Shown: piece by piece, positions 1 through 12,652 of the stretch | Position numbering within the stretch: the first letter of the stretch is position 1 | Layout: every line of letters begins with the position of its first letter | Made by a program: the position numbers and the translations under genes | The notes under the pieces: model-generated | Databases searched by the model: none | The model's input: only the letters and a program-made list of their open reading frames with translations | What the model was told of the DNA's origin: nothing | Assembly (NCBI GenBank): GCA_022592435.1 | Contig: JABYQS010000021.1 | Coordinates: 297,712-361,711 of the forward strand | Length of the DNA: 64,000 nt | DNA from: Cerioporus squamosus | Lineage: Eukaryota; Basidiomycota; Agaricomycetes; Polyporales; Polyporaceae | Reading direction: 5' to 3'

Positions 1-2310
1 TGTGCGCTGCAGATGACTACGAGCGCCTTGCGCCTTGTGGCAGGAAGGATTGAAGGGGCTTCCAGGAATGCCGCTGCCGGTTGCCCCGGACAGCGACCAA
101 AACGACCCCCGAGACTGGGCATGAACCCAGTCCCACCACGCTCCGGAACATGCTGCAAGCCTTCCACTCATAACAGCGACGGATACATAGGCGCAACGCG
201 CCGGTGACATGATGTACGCACGGAGTCTAGAGGCACGAAGCAACACATGGCAGATTCGACATAGAGTGTTCGGACTTGAAGTGTCTTCCACCGCCGACGG
301 AGATGTGTCGCCACGAGCCGTAGGGATGCGGGTGAGCTACGAGAAGATGTGGGAAGTCGAGGCTACCTGCTGATGGTGGACGTCGAGTGTCATCGATCAT
401 GGTCGTCGGAAGCCAGTGGTGTTCAGTGTCGACGCCAGCGCCGCCATTGCTGAGTGGCGCCAATGCCGTTGTGTGCCGTCGCTGCTACTTCGCGGCCTTT
501 GAACAGAGAGGTTCGGATTCCAGATGCATGGTGTACGACCCACAGATGCCGGGCACTGGAGACTGAGGCGCATATGGCCAGCGGGAGAACAAAGTCTTGC
601 TAGCCGAGCCGACGGAGTGGGGCCGTCGCCGCAGAGGACGTCGTGGCTTGAAGAGCAGAGACCAGCACAGAGACGCGCACTCACGATCAGCCACGCCACA
701 CCAAGACAGAGAACCGCATACAGCCATCGAACCGCTAGTCGTCCTCGGTTGTCTGTAGGGTGTGGCGTCAGCCAGCGTCAGCCACGGCAGGTGGGTAGGG
801 CCGAACGGGAATGGCTCACCGTACGAAGTGACCAGCAGTCTGCGCCCCGATGTCGCGACGCAGAGGCAACCATAGACGAGAGTGTAGCGTCCTAGCCAGA
901 CTGAGGAGAAAGAACGGGGCTGGTCTGTAGGGAGAGCAAGGGTATTTATGTTTCCTGGGCTGGGGGCGGGGCAGCCAGATTGAACTCCGCCGCGGCTTCT
1001 GAACGAAAGAAGCAAGCCTCCAGTCGGATATGGCAGGTCACTTGCCTGTTCCGGCGAGACACATACCAGGTGGCAGTGGCAGTGGCACACAGGAACGTCG
1101 TCGCCACGTGAGTACCGCACGAAGGAACAACGGGTCGGTGAGGAGACCTTGTGTCCTTTGTGGTCGTTCCGAGACTTTCGTACAGGCAATCCGACATTGG
1201 CTCGGTCGGTATTGGAACAGTAACCGGGACGAAACGACATCCCGACGCAGGCTATCGCCAGTCCGAACTCATAGACCCGCATGCGGAGGTTCCGGTCGGA
1301 CGGCGGACTTGTTGGCATCCCAATCCAGACGGGCTGGAAGTGGACCCGCAGCGGTTCGTAAGATCTGCACCATATTTAGTGAGGATGTAACGGATCGATT
1401 GTGATCCGCTGACCTCATAACGCCTCGATTCGAATATGAGGCTTCTCAGCCTCGTGGATCACGACAAGACAACATTGCAGGTTAGAATACTGTTGGTGTT
1501 GTCCATGGTTTCCCTGGATGAACCGTGTGGCCCTGTAGGAGCAGGACAGGCATCTGCCCGCGGACCGTTGGGCACAAGAATTCGTCTCGCATTGCTGTGT
1601 TGACCTCAATCTTATTCCTGAATGCCGCGGGTGATGACTCGTGTGAGTATTGCGTCCGAGAGACTGATTATTGTCCCCGGACAAAGAACATATTCGGCTA
1701 CAACGAACACGCGTAGGGTATGCGCCAATCCGGGCACCTCGATAGTGGCGGAAGGCATTCGCATACGACGAATGAGAAGACAAGTGATGGTGCCTCGAAT
1801 CTCCCCAGTTGACCAGATGTAGCGGCACCGATGGTCTATCGTACCAGACGTGGTTTCGCAGATGAATGAGAGCTTAGTCTGCAAGTGCGTGTACCCAAGA
1901 GCACTATCACAACGTCATCTCGGCCGCCACAAAGGGCAAGCCTCACGAGCCGCATGACATACTTAGGATGCATGGCGTGGCGGTTGAAAGGATACGGATT
2001 CGCTCATGTTGCTCCCGGGTTCAGTCGAGCCTTGCGAGGATCCCGAGCTTCCAGATCTCGCAATAGCCTGAGAACTTCGGCCTGGAATGTTTGCTGTAAA
2101 ACATATAGCACTGCGTTCAGAACCAAACCGAAGGCAACCGATGAGGGAAAAGAGGATTTACGTTCTGCTTATATTCGTTGATGAGCGGCGTCACCTGCCG
2201 CCAAGTCCAGCCGTACTCCGTCAAAAAGCGGTCTTGAGCACTTTCGTCGGCCGTCAGGAATTTTGCAACGCGGAGCTGCAGCGTAGTCAAACCAGGGTTC
2301 AGTAGGTTCA
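1..2310. other. No supported gene
   Basis: Open frames overlap on both strands here, the longest being 277 codons on the minus strand at 485-1318. None has a recognisable domain, a consistent codon pattern or plausible splice-linked partners. One minus-strand frame near 600-750 has a short hydrophobic run that could be a relic of a membrane protein, but I cannot join it to anything. I see no tRNA, repeat array or transposon ends. Confidence 0.5.
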
Positions 2311-3147
2311 CTACATGGCGTTGTCGCACGGTCGACGCACCTGGACTTCCTTGCTGGGGTTGTTATGGAAGGCAGCGATCGTCGCGGGGAACTGCTGGTC
2401 GCGCCGCTTCTGTGCTGCGTCCTCCTTCGCGCGCAAGAGGTTGCGTTGCGCCGCGAGCGGAACCATAGTGCTGAGATATGCGTAGTGATGCCTGTCAAGC
2501 TCGTCGTCGAACGATGCTGCAAGGTCGTAGCACGACCGCGATTGCCGATAGAACGCCTGTGTGAGGGTGAATGACCACTCAGCATAATTTGCCAGAACAG
2601 CGCAAGTGAGCGATACCACTCGAACGCACCTCCATGTCAGAATCTTCGTAGTCGTTCTGCGAGCGGGCTAGGTCCAACATCTCGTCATAGTAGTCCTGCG
2701 CGTGCCACTCGTACAGCGTCCTGACCTCCTCGGTGTGCTTCTTCTGCAGGGCCAGCATCCGCTCCTTCACGGCCGCGGACGTCTCCGGCTGCTCGTTCGC
2801 CTGCCTTATCGCTTCCAACCTAGTCGCCTAACCGTTAATAAACATACAAGAAGCCAACGGACTTGGGAGTGCCACCAAAAGGAGAGGGAGACGCACGCAC
2901 CCGGGGAAGAACGTCCCCTTGAGCTCCATCATGTCCTCCACGATCTGCCTGCGCTGTATCGCGTCGTGCAGCTCGCGCCGCTCCTCCTTCGACGCGCCCT
3001 TCGGGTTTGCAGCGACCGCGTGCAGGTTGACCTGCGAGGACTGCGCGAGGCCCAGCCCGACATCTTGACTTCCACCTGCTGCGTGAAGCCGTTGTGGTCC
3101 CGGTACATCGCCTTGGGTTGCCTGTTGCTCGGACCGGCTTCGTGCAT
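2311..3147 (-). CDS. Unknown protein, three exons, one-base frameshift in exon 1
   Basis: Exons on the minus strand are 3147-2901, 2819-2630 and 2577-2311, joined by GT-AG introns (donors GTGCGT). The product would be about 234 aa if one missing base near 3056-3058 is allowed: the frame starting MHEAGPSNRQ must move by -1 at a GGG run to enter the frame containing QIVEDMMELKG. The protein is charged and probably helical, with a coiled-coil-like stretch around VKERMLALQKKHTEEV. I recognise no domain and cannot assign a function. It lies head-to-head with CWC27, with 165 bp between the start codons. As the sequence stands, the first in-frame ATG of the main frame is inside exon 1 (MMELKG), so the true start is uncertain. 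Confidence 0.5.
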
Positions 3148-3312
3148 CGTCGTGTTATTCGAACGTGGGCAGTTTCAGAGTAGAGGAAGAAGTGGAAGGA
3201 GAGTCGGACTTGCCGCGCGCGGGTGGCGGCAAGCAGCGTCGAGGCGCGCGTCATGGTAGGACGCGACCTTGGCATTCGACCACCACCACCATCCTCCGCG
3301 GCCTCAATCACC

Positions 3313-5360
3313 ATGGCTTTGCCGACTCGTGGACGCATCATACTCGAGACGACTGTGGGAGAGATTGACATTGAACTCTGGTCTAAGGTGCGCATCCTCG
3401 TTCGCTATGCCCTCCCTGCCGTCCGCACACTGACATATGCGTTGCAGGAGACACCCAAAACATGTCGGAACCTGATTGCATTGGCTATGGAAGGTATGCT
3501 GGATAACTTGTATGCACGCGCGGACTACGCTCATACCTCCTAGGGTACTATGACGGTGTAATATTCCATCGGTACGGGCAACCCCCGAGCGTGTCGGAGT
3601 GCGGGGAGTATTGACGCGGTTCCACAGAGTCGTTCCCAACTTCTTGGTGCAGACGGGAGACAGGACGGGTACTGGAGGAGGCGGAGAGTCGTTCTATGGA
3701 GGTGCGCTGTCTCTTGCTGTCGCAACCAACTGCTGGTGCTCAGGTCGTCGCCAGAACCATTCGAGGATGAGATCCACCCGCGTCTGAGGTTCGTCCACCG
3801 CGGACTGGTCGGGATGGCGAACAACGGTGGCAAGAACTCCAACGACTCTCAATTCTTCATCACGCTAGGTGAGCAGCACCACCATTATCTACCTTCCGAA
3901 CTCCCGGATGTTCAATGTCGTACCCACTTGCAGACCGCGCGGACGAGCTGAATGGCAAGCACACCTTGTTCGGGCGCGTGGTGGGAGACACCATCTTCAG
4001 TACGTTTCATTATCCACGAATTCCCCCACGTCTGCTGAAAGCTAGCTCGCAGACGTCTTGAAGATTGGTGAGATGGGTAAGCACGCACCTCGTTCCACTA
4101 TTCCTCCTGTGTCTCAGATCACGTCCCCTAGAGCTTGACGACAATGAACGACCACTATAGTGAGCGACTCTGCCTATGCTGCCCTGACGTCCATGTTGAC
4201 AGCGTCCTTGTGGACAGCCCGCCAAAAATCAAGCGTGTACGCATCGTGGACAATCCATTCGATGACATCGTTCCCCGCATCACTGCCGAGGAGAAGCGCG
4301 TCCAGCAGCGAGCTCGGGAGCAGGCTCAGCGAGAGCGCGAAGAGGAGCAACGACGGCGAGGAGCGAAGAAGTGTGTATTGATCCTTGTGCGAATGGCCGA
4401 CCGAGAGCTAACATAAGGGACTTGGTTAGGGACGTGAAACTTCTGAGCTTTGGTGGAGACGAGGAGGCAGAAGAGGAACCGGTGCTCATCAAGAAGAAGC
4501 CCATCGTGCGGCCGGATTGTATGTATAGCTTGACCTCGCTCGTGGACGGTGTGTTCTGATCGTCACCTCGACAGTGCTTGAACCAGAGCTGCCTCCAATA
4601 CCTGGCGTCTCCTCGGAAGCCCCGAAGAAGGCGTCAAAACGAGAACGAACGGAAGAGGGCAGCGCAGAGCCGGTATGCATACTAATGTCTTTTACTCTGT
4701 ACAATCGTGTCCTGACGTCCGTCTCAGGCTGACAAGGAGAAGAAGTCCGCCAAGAAAGACAAGGAGGCCGACCTTACACGGATCCGCGAAGAGCACGAGC
4801 GCGAAAAGGCCGCAGCCAGCAACTCGCGGAAGGCCGAGATCGAGAAGATGGAGGCCGAGATCCGCAAGCTCACGCGGCGTGCCGCGGGCAGCGACGACGA
4901 CGAGCCCGCGCAGAAGAAGCCGAAGAAGTCGTACTTGGAAGAGGAGATGGCCAAGTACGCGAAGAACCGCGGGCTGAACAGCAAGAAGGGCAAGGGCAAG
5001 CGGAAGGACGAGGGCGACATCCTCGCCGCGCTGAACAGCTTCCGCTCGAAGCTGCAGAGCACCGCTGTTGCGGACTCGCCGCCCCCAGCAGAGGACGGGG
5101 GGGCTGGGGAAGGTGCAGGGGAGGAGGACTCAAAGCCGACTGCGGAGGAGGAAGGCATGGAGGTGGACGACGATGTGGGCTTCCTTGGGCACATGCTGCA
5201 CTTCCCGAAGGGCAACGAGGAGGAAGTCGCGAAGGCGGAGCGGGAGTACGAGGTCATTGACCCCCGGCAAAGAGGAGCACGCGCTCGGGAAGAAGAGCGC
5301 GAGCGGAAACGGGCGATGAAGGCGAAGGATGTTACTGGTGGACGTGGCTACCGGAGGTGA
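3313..5360 (+). CDS. CWC27: Spliceosomal cyclophilin CWC27 (peptidyl-prolyl isomerase-like)
   Basis: Twelve exons: 3313-3387, 3448-3493, 3544-3571, 3628-3701, 3755-3868, 3934-3999, 4053-4076, 4132-4159, 4218-4370, 4430-4518, 4575-4672 and 4728-5360. They total 1,428 nt, or 475 aa. Residues 1-165 form a cyclophilin fold: start MALPTRGRIILETTVGEID, then YYDGVIFHRVVPNFLVQ, GMANNGGKNSNDSQFFIT and LNGKHTLFGRVV. The usual catalytic Arg (FHR) is kept. The position that is Trp in cyclosporin-sensitive cyclophilins does not look conserved, as is typical of the CWC27 branch. A long Lys/Glu-rich tail follows, with the family block DDVGFLGHMLHF near the C terminus and a basic end. CWC27 is a component of activated spliceosomes (Bact stage) and pairs with CWC22/eIF4A3-type factors. 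It acts in the nucleus. The divergent neighbour is the unknown gene at 2311-3147. Confidence 0.93.
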
Positions 5361-6236
5361 CCGCTGACCGCTGACCTTGCGTGGCATGCTATTGCCTCTA
5401 TCGTCCTTCGAGTCTGGTGCGATGTGACCCTGTAGGTTTCCTGTACACAAGTGTCTGATATTTTCCCTCATGCGAACTTCACAAGAGCGGCATGATTCGA
5501 GGAGGCTCCGAGTCGCATGTACTCGTTGGCCATGGTATGAGTGCCGATGCGTTTATTGTTAGTAGTTTGCCTACGTATACCCAAGCCTTGAGCTTGAGCT
5601 GTAGTCGCATGCTCGTGCGTATGGATGCAGCCCTGGGACCATACGTCTGGTCGGAGATGTAACAAGCTCATTTGGTGGATAGTAGTACAACGAACCGATC
5701 GATAAATACCCTATCGCGGGGGGCTACTACATATTCCTCACGGCCGTAGTATCAGCTGGACGGAGAACAACAATTGCTAGCAGAAGCCTCTCAGCGGCAT
5801 GCAGGGACATCCGACCTGGTCAACCAACATCCCATCCTTCCGCCAGTACCCAGCCGCCGCCGGCGGGTTCGCCCGGGGGCTTCCGCTGTAAGAGGAGGCT
5901 TGGTGGGAGGGTGGTGGGATGTTGTGAGCAGCGTCACGGCAACGGACGTTCGTGAGCCATGGGGAGAAGCTGACTGAAGTGGAACTTGGAAGTCCTCCAA
6001 AAATCAGTACCGAAAGGAATTGTGGCAGTCGAGGCACGCGTGGTGGTGCGCAATCCCAAGCACACGGACGCGAGGCGGAGGAATTTGTGATGATAATGGA
6101 CAGCGTGGAGGGGGAACTCGCGGGTCGCTTGAACCCTCGTGGCTGGTGGATAGAGGTGTCGCATTAGCCTCAAATATGACTGTAGCAGGCAGGCTGCGCT
6201 GGACTTACACGCTATGTGGCACTGTCTCTGAGGATC
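5361..6236. other. Intergenic, nothing recognised
   Basis: This gap separates the 3' end of CWC27 from the 3' end of F-box/WD40 copy 1, so the two genes are convergent. Open frames are short and shadow each other. I see no RNA gene or repeat. Confidence 0.5.
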
Positions 6237-8704
6237 TCAGTGCTCGAGCAACGCGCGCAAGCGTCGCATTTGAACCGTTCCGTCACTCGCCGCGGAGCAC
6301 ATGATATCCCCGTCCGGAGAGAAGGCGAAGTGAGTTACGGCTGCTGCATGCTCCGTGAATATTGCGAGGCAGGTCCCATCCTGTGCGTTCCAAAGGCGTA
6401 CCGTCCCATCCGCGTAGCCGGTTGCGATGTATCGGCCATCCGGAGAGAAGGAGGCAGCGTTGACACGATTGATATGCCCCTCCAGGGATAGGACGGGCAA
6501 TCCTGTGTGTGGATCCCAGAGCTGGGCCGGTGCATCCGGGAACGTCGACAAGATACGCGTCCCATCGGGAGAGAAAGACAACCACGACCTCATGAAAGCA
6601 TGTGAGCCTTCACCTTCTCCCGCATACAGAACAGTGCCCGTTACCACGTTGCAAAGACGACCGATTCCTCCTCGCAATTCGGTCGCGATAAGCCTCCCAT
6701 CCGGCGAGCATAGTGGGGGCCAGGGGCGTGTCCCCGCCTCCTCTTCGCCTCCCAGACTGATCAGGACCGTGCCGGACGCTACATCCCGGACCTGAACGGT
6801 ATTATCTTGCAATATCAAGAAGACCTGTGTGGAGTCTGCAGGGTTGAACATCGAGACGACGACGGGCGAACCGTGGTTCATCAACTTCCGAGGGGGTGCT
6901 GTGGAGTCCACGTCCCAGATCCAGGTTATTGACTCCGATTCCTTCGACCCGCCTTCGGTCCTGTGGGTTTGGAACTGCATGAACAACAGCCGACGACTGT
7001 CGTGAGAGAAGGCTGGCTTGTAATGTCCCCAGGAGCTGGTGATACGATGCGGCAGGGTCAAATTATAAGTGGACCTTGCCTCCAGTGTCCCAGTCCTGCA
7101 GATGCGGATACGGTACATAAGGTAGACATCATGCCCATTCGGCACTCCTGAGAGTGCGCAGAGTGTTCCGTCGGGCGACCAAACACAGGTCGTTGTTTCG
7201 TGTTCTAGCTCGGTCGCGACGTTGAAAGGGGGCTGCATATCCCGGACCACGAGACGATTACTGCTGCATATGGTGAGGTGTTGGTTGTCCGGTGTAAACA
7301 TCAAGCCAATAATGGACGGGACATTCAAGTCCCGGACGACCGAGCCGTCCTCTGTGCGCCACAGTATCAAGGATTCGTCGTCAGCGCTCGCCACCCATTG
7401 TCCATCGGGAGAGACCACCAATTCATGAAGGAGTGACTCATGACCGACGAGGACTAGTAAATCGTTTTTGTGAGAGATAGCATCTGGGATGGTAGAATGG
7501 GGCTGCTTACGTTCTGGTAAGACGGTCTTCGCTAGCTCCCGTTCATACAAGGCAGGGAAGCTCCGCTTCAGTAGTCCTCGTGTCAGCGTAGAGCGTTGGC
7601 TTCGCAGAGTAGAGGCGGTGAAGATCACAGATTGGAGGGAAAGGCCAAGGATGGTCTGTTGGAGAGAGGCAAGCATGGCGATACTGGCAGGATTCTGGAG
7701 AAGGCGATGAAGAGAGTAAGAAGAGCCGTTGAACACTATGTGGACGGCCTGCAGCACATCAGGCGTATACGCGGCAAGGACACCGTCGAGACACCTAATA
7801 ACCTCCGAGTCCGGCTGGCGGTCTTCGTCTCCATATTGAGGCAGATTTATGCGTATCTCTAGAGAGTTCACGCGTGTGAGTGTGGCGTGACATCTCTCCC
7901 AGATAGAACCATAGGAATCTCGGCTGTCTGGGTATGCGATATTCAGTGCAAGACGTTCCACTGTGCCGCCAGCAACAGAGAGTATGGCCAGTACACCAGC
8001 CAGGCGGTTATTGCGGACCTAGTACTTGCATCAACGATGTGTACTGAACTCAGCAAAGTTGCACGTACCACCAGACTGCGGAGTTTGGCGGGCTTCCTCA
8101 AGTATCTCGGACCGAAATCGGTAACCTGTAAAAAGCCTTGCGTCGCTCTCCCGGAAATACCGACATTGTCACAAACGAGGTGAGTCAGCCCTGGCAAGGA
8201 AGTAACGAGCCCGACGAGCTGTGTGAGACTCGAAAACATCAGGCGATATAGGCAGAGTGTTTCGATATTTGAGTGGACTTTCAGGTATGTGAGGACGGAG
8301 TGGTGGAATGTCGCCGTCGCCGGGCGCAGGAAAGGCTTTTCACGTAAATTGCAGCAACGTAGGTTCGGAAGTTGATTGAATAGCGGTGTGCAGACAAGGT
8401 TAGAGACAGAAGTGGTTAGCTTCTTGGGCCCCAGACCATACGCATCGGAAGAGTTGATCGTGACCGACTCGACAAGAGGTCGAAGGGACTCGTGGGCACG
8501 GAGAAAGGAGCTTAATGCATCGATCTCCTTGGAACCGCTGACACGGATGGCTCGGAGGAGGTGAAACCGACTGCGGACGTGCCAAGCGTGGCATGCCAGT
8601 GCGCACGAGCGGAGAGAATGAACGTCGTGGCGAAGCTCGTCGATGATATGCTCCTGGACCTCTGGTGGAAACTGCCTGCGAAAGGGTGGTCGAAGTTGGA
8701 ACAT
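6237..8704 (-). CDS. F-box/WD40-repeat protein, copy 1
   Basis: Exon 1 is 8704-8026 and exon 2 is 7960-6237. The 65-nt intron (7961-8025, donor GTACTA, acceptor CACAG) fuses the two open frames and gives 800 aa. Residues 8-50 carry an F-box (PPEVQEHIIDELRHDVHSL), followed by a leucine-rich linker. The C-terminal half has at least six WD-type blades with FSPDG and LWD/LWN motifs, ending in DGTVQMRRL. This architecture is that of an SCF ubiquitin-ligase substrate adaptor; the substrate is unknown. A second intron at 7454-7510 (GTAAGC...CTAG) is probable because the paralog at 48518-50971 needs an intron there. In this copy it is 57 nt long with no stop, so splicing (781 aa) or retention (800 aa) both keep the frame. 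The coding region appears intact. Confidence 0.8.
7454..7510 (-). other. Probable 57-nt in-frame intron in F-box/WD40 copy 1
   Basis: The segment begins GTAAGC and ends CTAG on the minus strand, with a branch-like CTCAC, and removing it keeps the frame. The matching position in copy 2 (49694-49748) must be spliced because it contains stops. Splicing gives PELLV before GHESLLHE, aligning with PEVNV before SHESSVHT in copy 2. Confidence 0.6.
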
Positions 8705-9301
8705 TTGTGGAAGAGGATGGTCGGCAAGAAGTCCCAGGTGAAGAGAGGTGAGTTGCTCGTGAGGAGGAGGTCCTGGGTCCTAGTCCTTAGATCTGATCTA
8801 TCGATTGGCGATGCACTGGGACGGTGCCGGCGTAACGCTCACTGTCAGGATGCATATACCGCTCGCACGCATACGATTTAGTTTGATGCAACTACATCGA
8901 CCTGTATTCTGTGTCTTGTCGCCCCTCTAGTGGACTTCTTGTGCTTGCACATATACTATTGGGGAGACTCGTAGGTTCGGAAGGGAGCGCTATAGAACAG
9001 GCCAGTTTACTGTACTGAACGCACCTCTTGAAACGAAATTATGCAACGCGCGCATGATTCGTCGGACATACTTCTCGGACACGAAGGGATTTAGTTGAAA
9101 TTGATTGCGACGTCTTCAACTGGGTTACTCTGGACCGGTGGTTGAGACGGAGGCGGAAATACCACTTAGATTCGCAACGGGGTTTGCCGAGGACGCGCGA
9201 CGCGTTGTCGATCGCGCGTTGACTACGTACGCGTCCTTCACCTCCACATTCCTTGGACCCTCCTTCGCCTATCCTTCTCGAGTTCACGGCCGCAGGAAAA
9301 G
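8705..9301. other. Intergenic, divergent promoter region
   Basis: This region lies between the start of F-box/WD40 copy 1 (-) and dTMP kinase (+), so both promoters must be here. I see no clear TATA box, RNA gene or repeat. Confidence 0.5.
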
Positions 9302-10115
9302 ATGCCAGAACGCAAAACACGTGGCGCATTCATTGTCGTCGAAGGTCTAGACAGGTCGGGCAAGAGTACGCAGGTCTCACTCCTCGGGGAGCGCCTCGAA
9401 GCTGCAGGAGTCCCCGTGCGACTCGTCAAGTTTCCCGGTGAGTGAGTGCTCTCTCGCTGAGATGCTGAAAAAACATGCTTACCCAGTATTGACACAGATC
9501 GTAAGACACCGATCGGTAAACTAATCGATTCATACCTGCAATCGCAGTCCGAGATGGATGACCGCTCGATCCATCTGCTCTTCTCCGCGAACCGATGGGA
9601 GCTTGCGTGAGTTCTTGCATTCCATCTCTGCATCTACACCATGCCAATCCTGTGCGGCATAATGCAGAAAATCTATTGAGCAGTCTCTCGATGCCGGAAC
9701 AACTGTCGTCTGCGACCGGTACGCCTTCTCCGGAATCGCATTCTCCGCAGCCAAGAACGCCCCCGGCATGTCCTACGAGTGGTGCCGCGGCCCCGACATC
9801 TACCTGCCCGCCCCAGACCTTACCCTCTTCCTCGCCGTCTCGCCCGAGCAGCAGCAGGCGCGTGGCGGCTTCGGGGCAGAGCGGTACGAGAAGTCCGACT
9901 TCCAGGAACGCGTCGAGCACGTATTCGAGCGCATTGGGGTGGAGATGGGCGACGGGTCGCGGTGGATCGCGGTCGATGCGGACGCGAAGAAGAAGGAGGT
10001 CGCGGAGGAGATGTGGAGGCTCGTGCAGCCGCTGGCAAAGGGCACAGACAGGCCGCTTGCGAGGCTGTGGGCGGATCTGGATGAACGGGTGAGGAATTCG
10101 AATCTGTACATCTGA
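9302..10115 (+). CDS. CDC8: Thymidylate (dTMP) kinase
   Basis: Exons 9302-9437, 9498-9606 and 9668-10115 give 230 aa. The enzyme phosphorylates dTMP to dTDP using ATP, an essential step of dTTP synthesis. The P-loop region reads VVEGLDRSGKSTQ at residues 12-24. The DR(Y/H) motif is VVCDRYAFSGIAF, and the base-binding block is GPDIYLPAPDLTLFL. A lid-like region follows (GGFGAERYEKSDFQ). The length fits eukaryotic dTMP kinases of about 210-230 aa. The start is the first ATG in frame and sits just upstream of the conserved GAFIVVEG strand. Both introns have standard GTGAGT donors. The nearest gene downstream is an MFS transporter and shows no functional link. Confidence 0.95.
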
Positions 10116-10693
10116 TATGTATGCGACTGTAGGAGTACGAGAGGGAGTAGTTCAAGCACCACGAATGTACAATGAAGTCGGAGAATCCATCGCTGTTCGC
10201 AAAAATTTAAGGACAACATCTTCGCTATCACAGAAGACTATGTATTGCCCTTGGAGTCCTCGCGGGTCCTGTGCCCGAGAGCCATGCATCGTCATAAGTA
10301 CCGCTATTAGGGAAGAGGTGGTTCTTGCGGGCCATAACCACAATGTCGCACCCGGTTCTCAATCACCTATCCGGAGCTGCAGCTCTGTCTCCGTCCGTAT
10401 TGTCACGTAGGAACGCGTTTCCCTCTGCACGGCCCTAGTGAGTATATTCGCGACAAGATAGGCAGCACAGCGATGGATATGGGACAGGTATTTATAACGC
10501 TCCATTGAGCGAAGCCTCATAGTATCATGCCCACCTGACCAAGGCCAGTATACGCCTACGGTACTACTGAGCGCATAGGAAGCACAAGCACCTGACGCAC
10601 CGTACGGAGACGGCAGCCCCTGGCAGCACACTATGTAAGGAGTCGAGGTCAGATGGGTACTCAGTACTCAGTACTCGGTCGCTGGTTCCAAAG
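10116..10693. other. Intergenic; possible TATA element for the MFS gene
   Basis: There is no supported gene. A TATTTATAA stretch around 10489-10497 lies about 200 bp upstream of the transporter start and could be its TATA box. The short direct repeat GTACTCAGTACTCAGTACTC ends near 10675, just before the start codon. Confidence 0.35.
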
Positions 10694-12441
10694 ATGCCCG
10701 ACTCGAAGGACAGCGTCACTCGCCTCGACGATGCAGACTTCTCGACGGATCTCCCTCGCATGGAGGATGCTGAGAAGGCAGATGGCCGTCTCGGACATCT
10801 GTTGCGCCAGGAGGACGTGAGTCCATTCAGGCGCAGCTTCCTGAGGCTCTACGGCTGTCTCTTCGTCGCGTATCTGTGCTCTGCTACGAATGGCTTCGAC
10901 GCCAACACGTTCGGTGAGTTATTCCGATGACAACCTGCAGACCCCATGTGCAGACACTCACCGGCAGCTACATGATATGAAGGCGGGCTGTCCGCCATCG
11001 ACACCTTCACGACATACTTCGGCATCACCCCCGCTAACCAAGGCATCGTCGCCGCGCTCTACGTCGTCGGCAACGTCGCAGGCTGTCTCTTCGCAGGGCC
11101 CTGCGCCGACAAGTACGGCCGCCGCTTCGGCATGGCCCTCGGGTCCCTCATCTGCATCGTCGGGGTCGTCATACAGGCCACCGCGCGCACCCTCGGCACA
11201 CTCATGGGCGGGCGGTTCGTCCTGGGGTTGGGAGCCGTGCTCGTGCAGACCGCCGGGCCGGCGTATGTCGTGGAGATGGCGTACCCGAGGTACCGTGGGG
11301 TGCTGACCGGGGCGTACCAGACGTGCTTCTTCCTGGGGACGATCGGCTCGACGTGGCTGGAGTACGGGCTGAATTTCGTGAGCGGGACGCCGCAGTGGAC
11401 GTGGCGGGTGCCGCTGGCCGTGCAGGCAGTCCCGTCGGTGCTCGTGTTGGCTTCCGTGTGGTTCATACCGGAGACACCGCGATGGTGAGACACGTCTGAT
11501 TGCACTTCCCGACACTGAACGATGTTGCTCTCTAGGTATATCGGTCAGGGGCGCGTGGACAAGGCAAGAGAGATCCTCGTGGCGTACCATGGGGATGGAG
11601 ACGCGTCGTCAGCCGTGGTCGCCCTAGAGCTGGAGGAGATGCTCGAGGTCATCTCTGCGGAAGGGTCGGACAAGCGGTGGTGGGACTTCCGGGACTTGTT
11701 CAACTCGCGATCCGCCCGGTATCGCACCTTCCTCATCAGCTGCATTGCGTTCTTCGGCCAAAGGGACCTGCCCCCTACTAGCTACTACTTCACACTCATG
11801 GGTGAGTCCATCCCTGGCTTATAACCTAGGCTTGGAGTTGACCTGCATCATCACATCTGTTACTATCAGCTAAGACAGCTGGGATCACTAGCGAACGTAC
11901 CCAGCTGCTGTTGAACGCCCTCCAAACTCCGATCATGATGGTAGCTGCGCTGTCCGGCTTGCGCTGGATGGACAAACTAGGACGGCGGAAGCTGCTCATA
12001 ACCTCCAGCATCGGCATGTCTCTCTCCGTCGCTGTCATCACGGCATGCACCGCGCAGCAAGCCGGACGTCCAGTCGTTGGGGGCGTCGGGATAGCCTTCG
12101 TCTACGTCTTCCTCATCGTCTTCACGTTCTCGTGGACGCCCGCCCAGTCGCTGTACCCGACCGAAGTGCTCACGTTCAGCACGCGCGCGAAGGGTCTGGC
12201 GTTCATGAACCTGCTGGTGAACATCGCGAACGTCTTCAACACATACGTGCCGCCTGTTGCGATTGCCCGCGCGAGCTGGCGCTTCTACACATTCTACATC
12301 TTGTGGGACGCCCTGGGGGCGGCTGTCATCTACTTGACGTTCGTGGAGACGAAGGGGCGGAACCTGGAGGAGATCGATTATATCTTTCAGGCGGAGAACC
12401 CAAAGAAAGCTAGCCTGCAGACGAAACCTGGAGGACGATGA
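10694..12441 (+). CDS. MFS sugar transporter (sugar porter family)
   Basis: Exons 10694-10913, 10983-11484, 11536-11801 and 11870-12441 give 519 aa. Sugar-porter signatures are present: DKYGRRFGMALGS between TM2 and TM3, PETPRW at the end of TM6, DKLGRRKLLITSS between TM8 and TM9, and FVETKGRNLEEIDYIF after TM12. About 12 hydrophobic segments can be counted, so it should be a plasma-membrane proton-coupled sugar importer. The general form is close to fungal lactose-permease or hexose-transporter-like proteins, but the substrate cannot be read from sequence. Exon 3 ends in FFGQRDLPPTSYYF, where related transporters often carry a FFGQ(W/F)xGN motif, so that loop is slightly unusual. The gene converges on MMS2. 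Confidence 0.88.
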
Positions 12442-12652
12442 CAGCATCGGAGGGGAGAGAGCGGGTGCGCGAGCATGCTAAGAGCGGTGCAAGAGTTGCA
12501 TCTGGCGTGTTGAATGACTGATCAGCTTGGGTTCAAAGGTGCACGAGGACGAAGCATATGTAACAATGGGGATACTTGGTTGATACTAAAACACGATACT
12601 CATCACAACAAGATGTATACTGCTAGTTCGCTTCATGTCATCTACGCGGTCA

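Noticed and set aside
485..1318. 277-codon minus-strand open frame
   Set aside because: It overlaps other open frames on both strands, has no domain, and its Cys/Ser/Arg-rich composition looks like out-of-frame GC-rich DNA.
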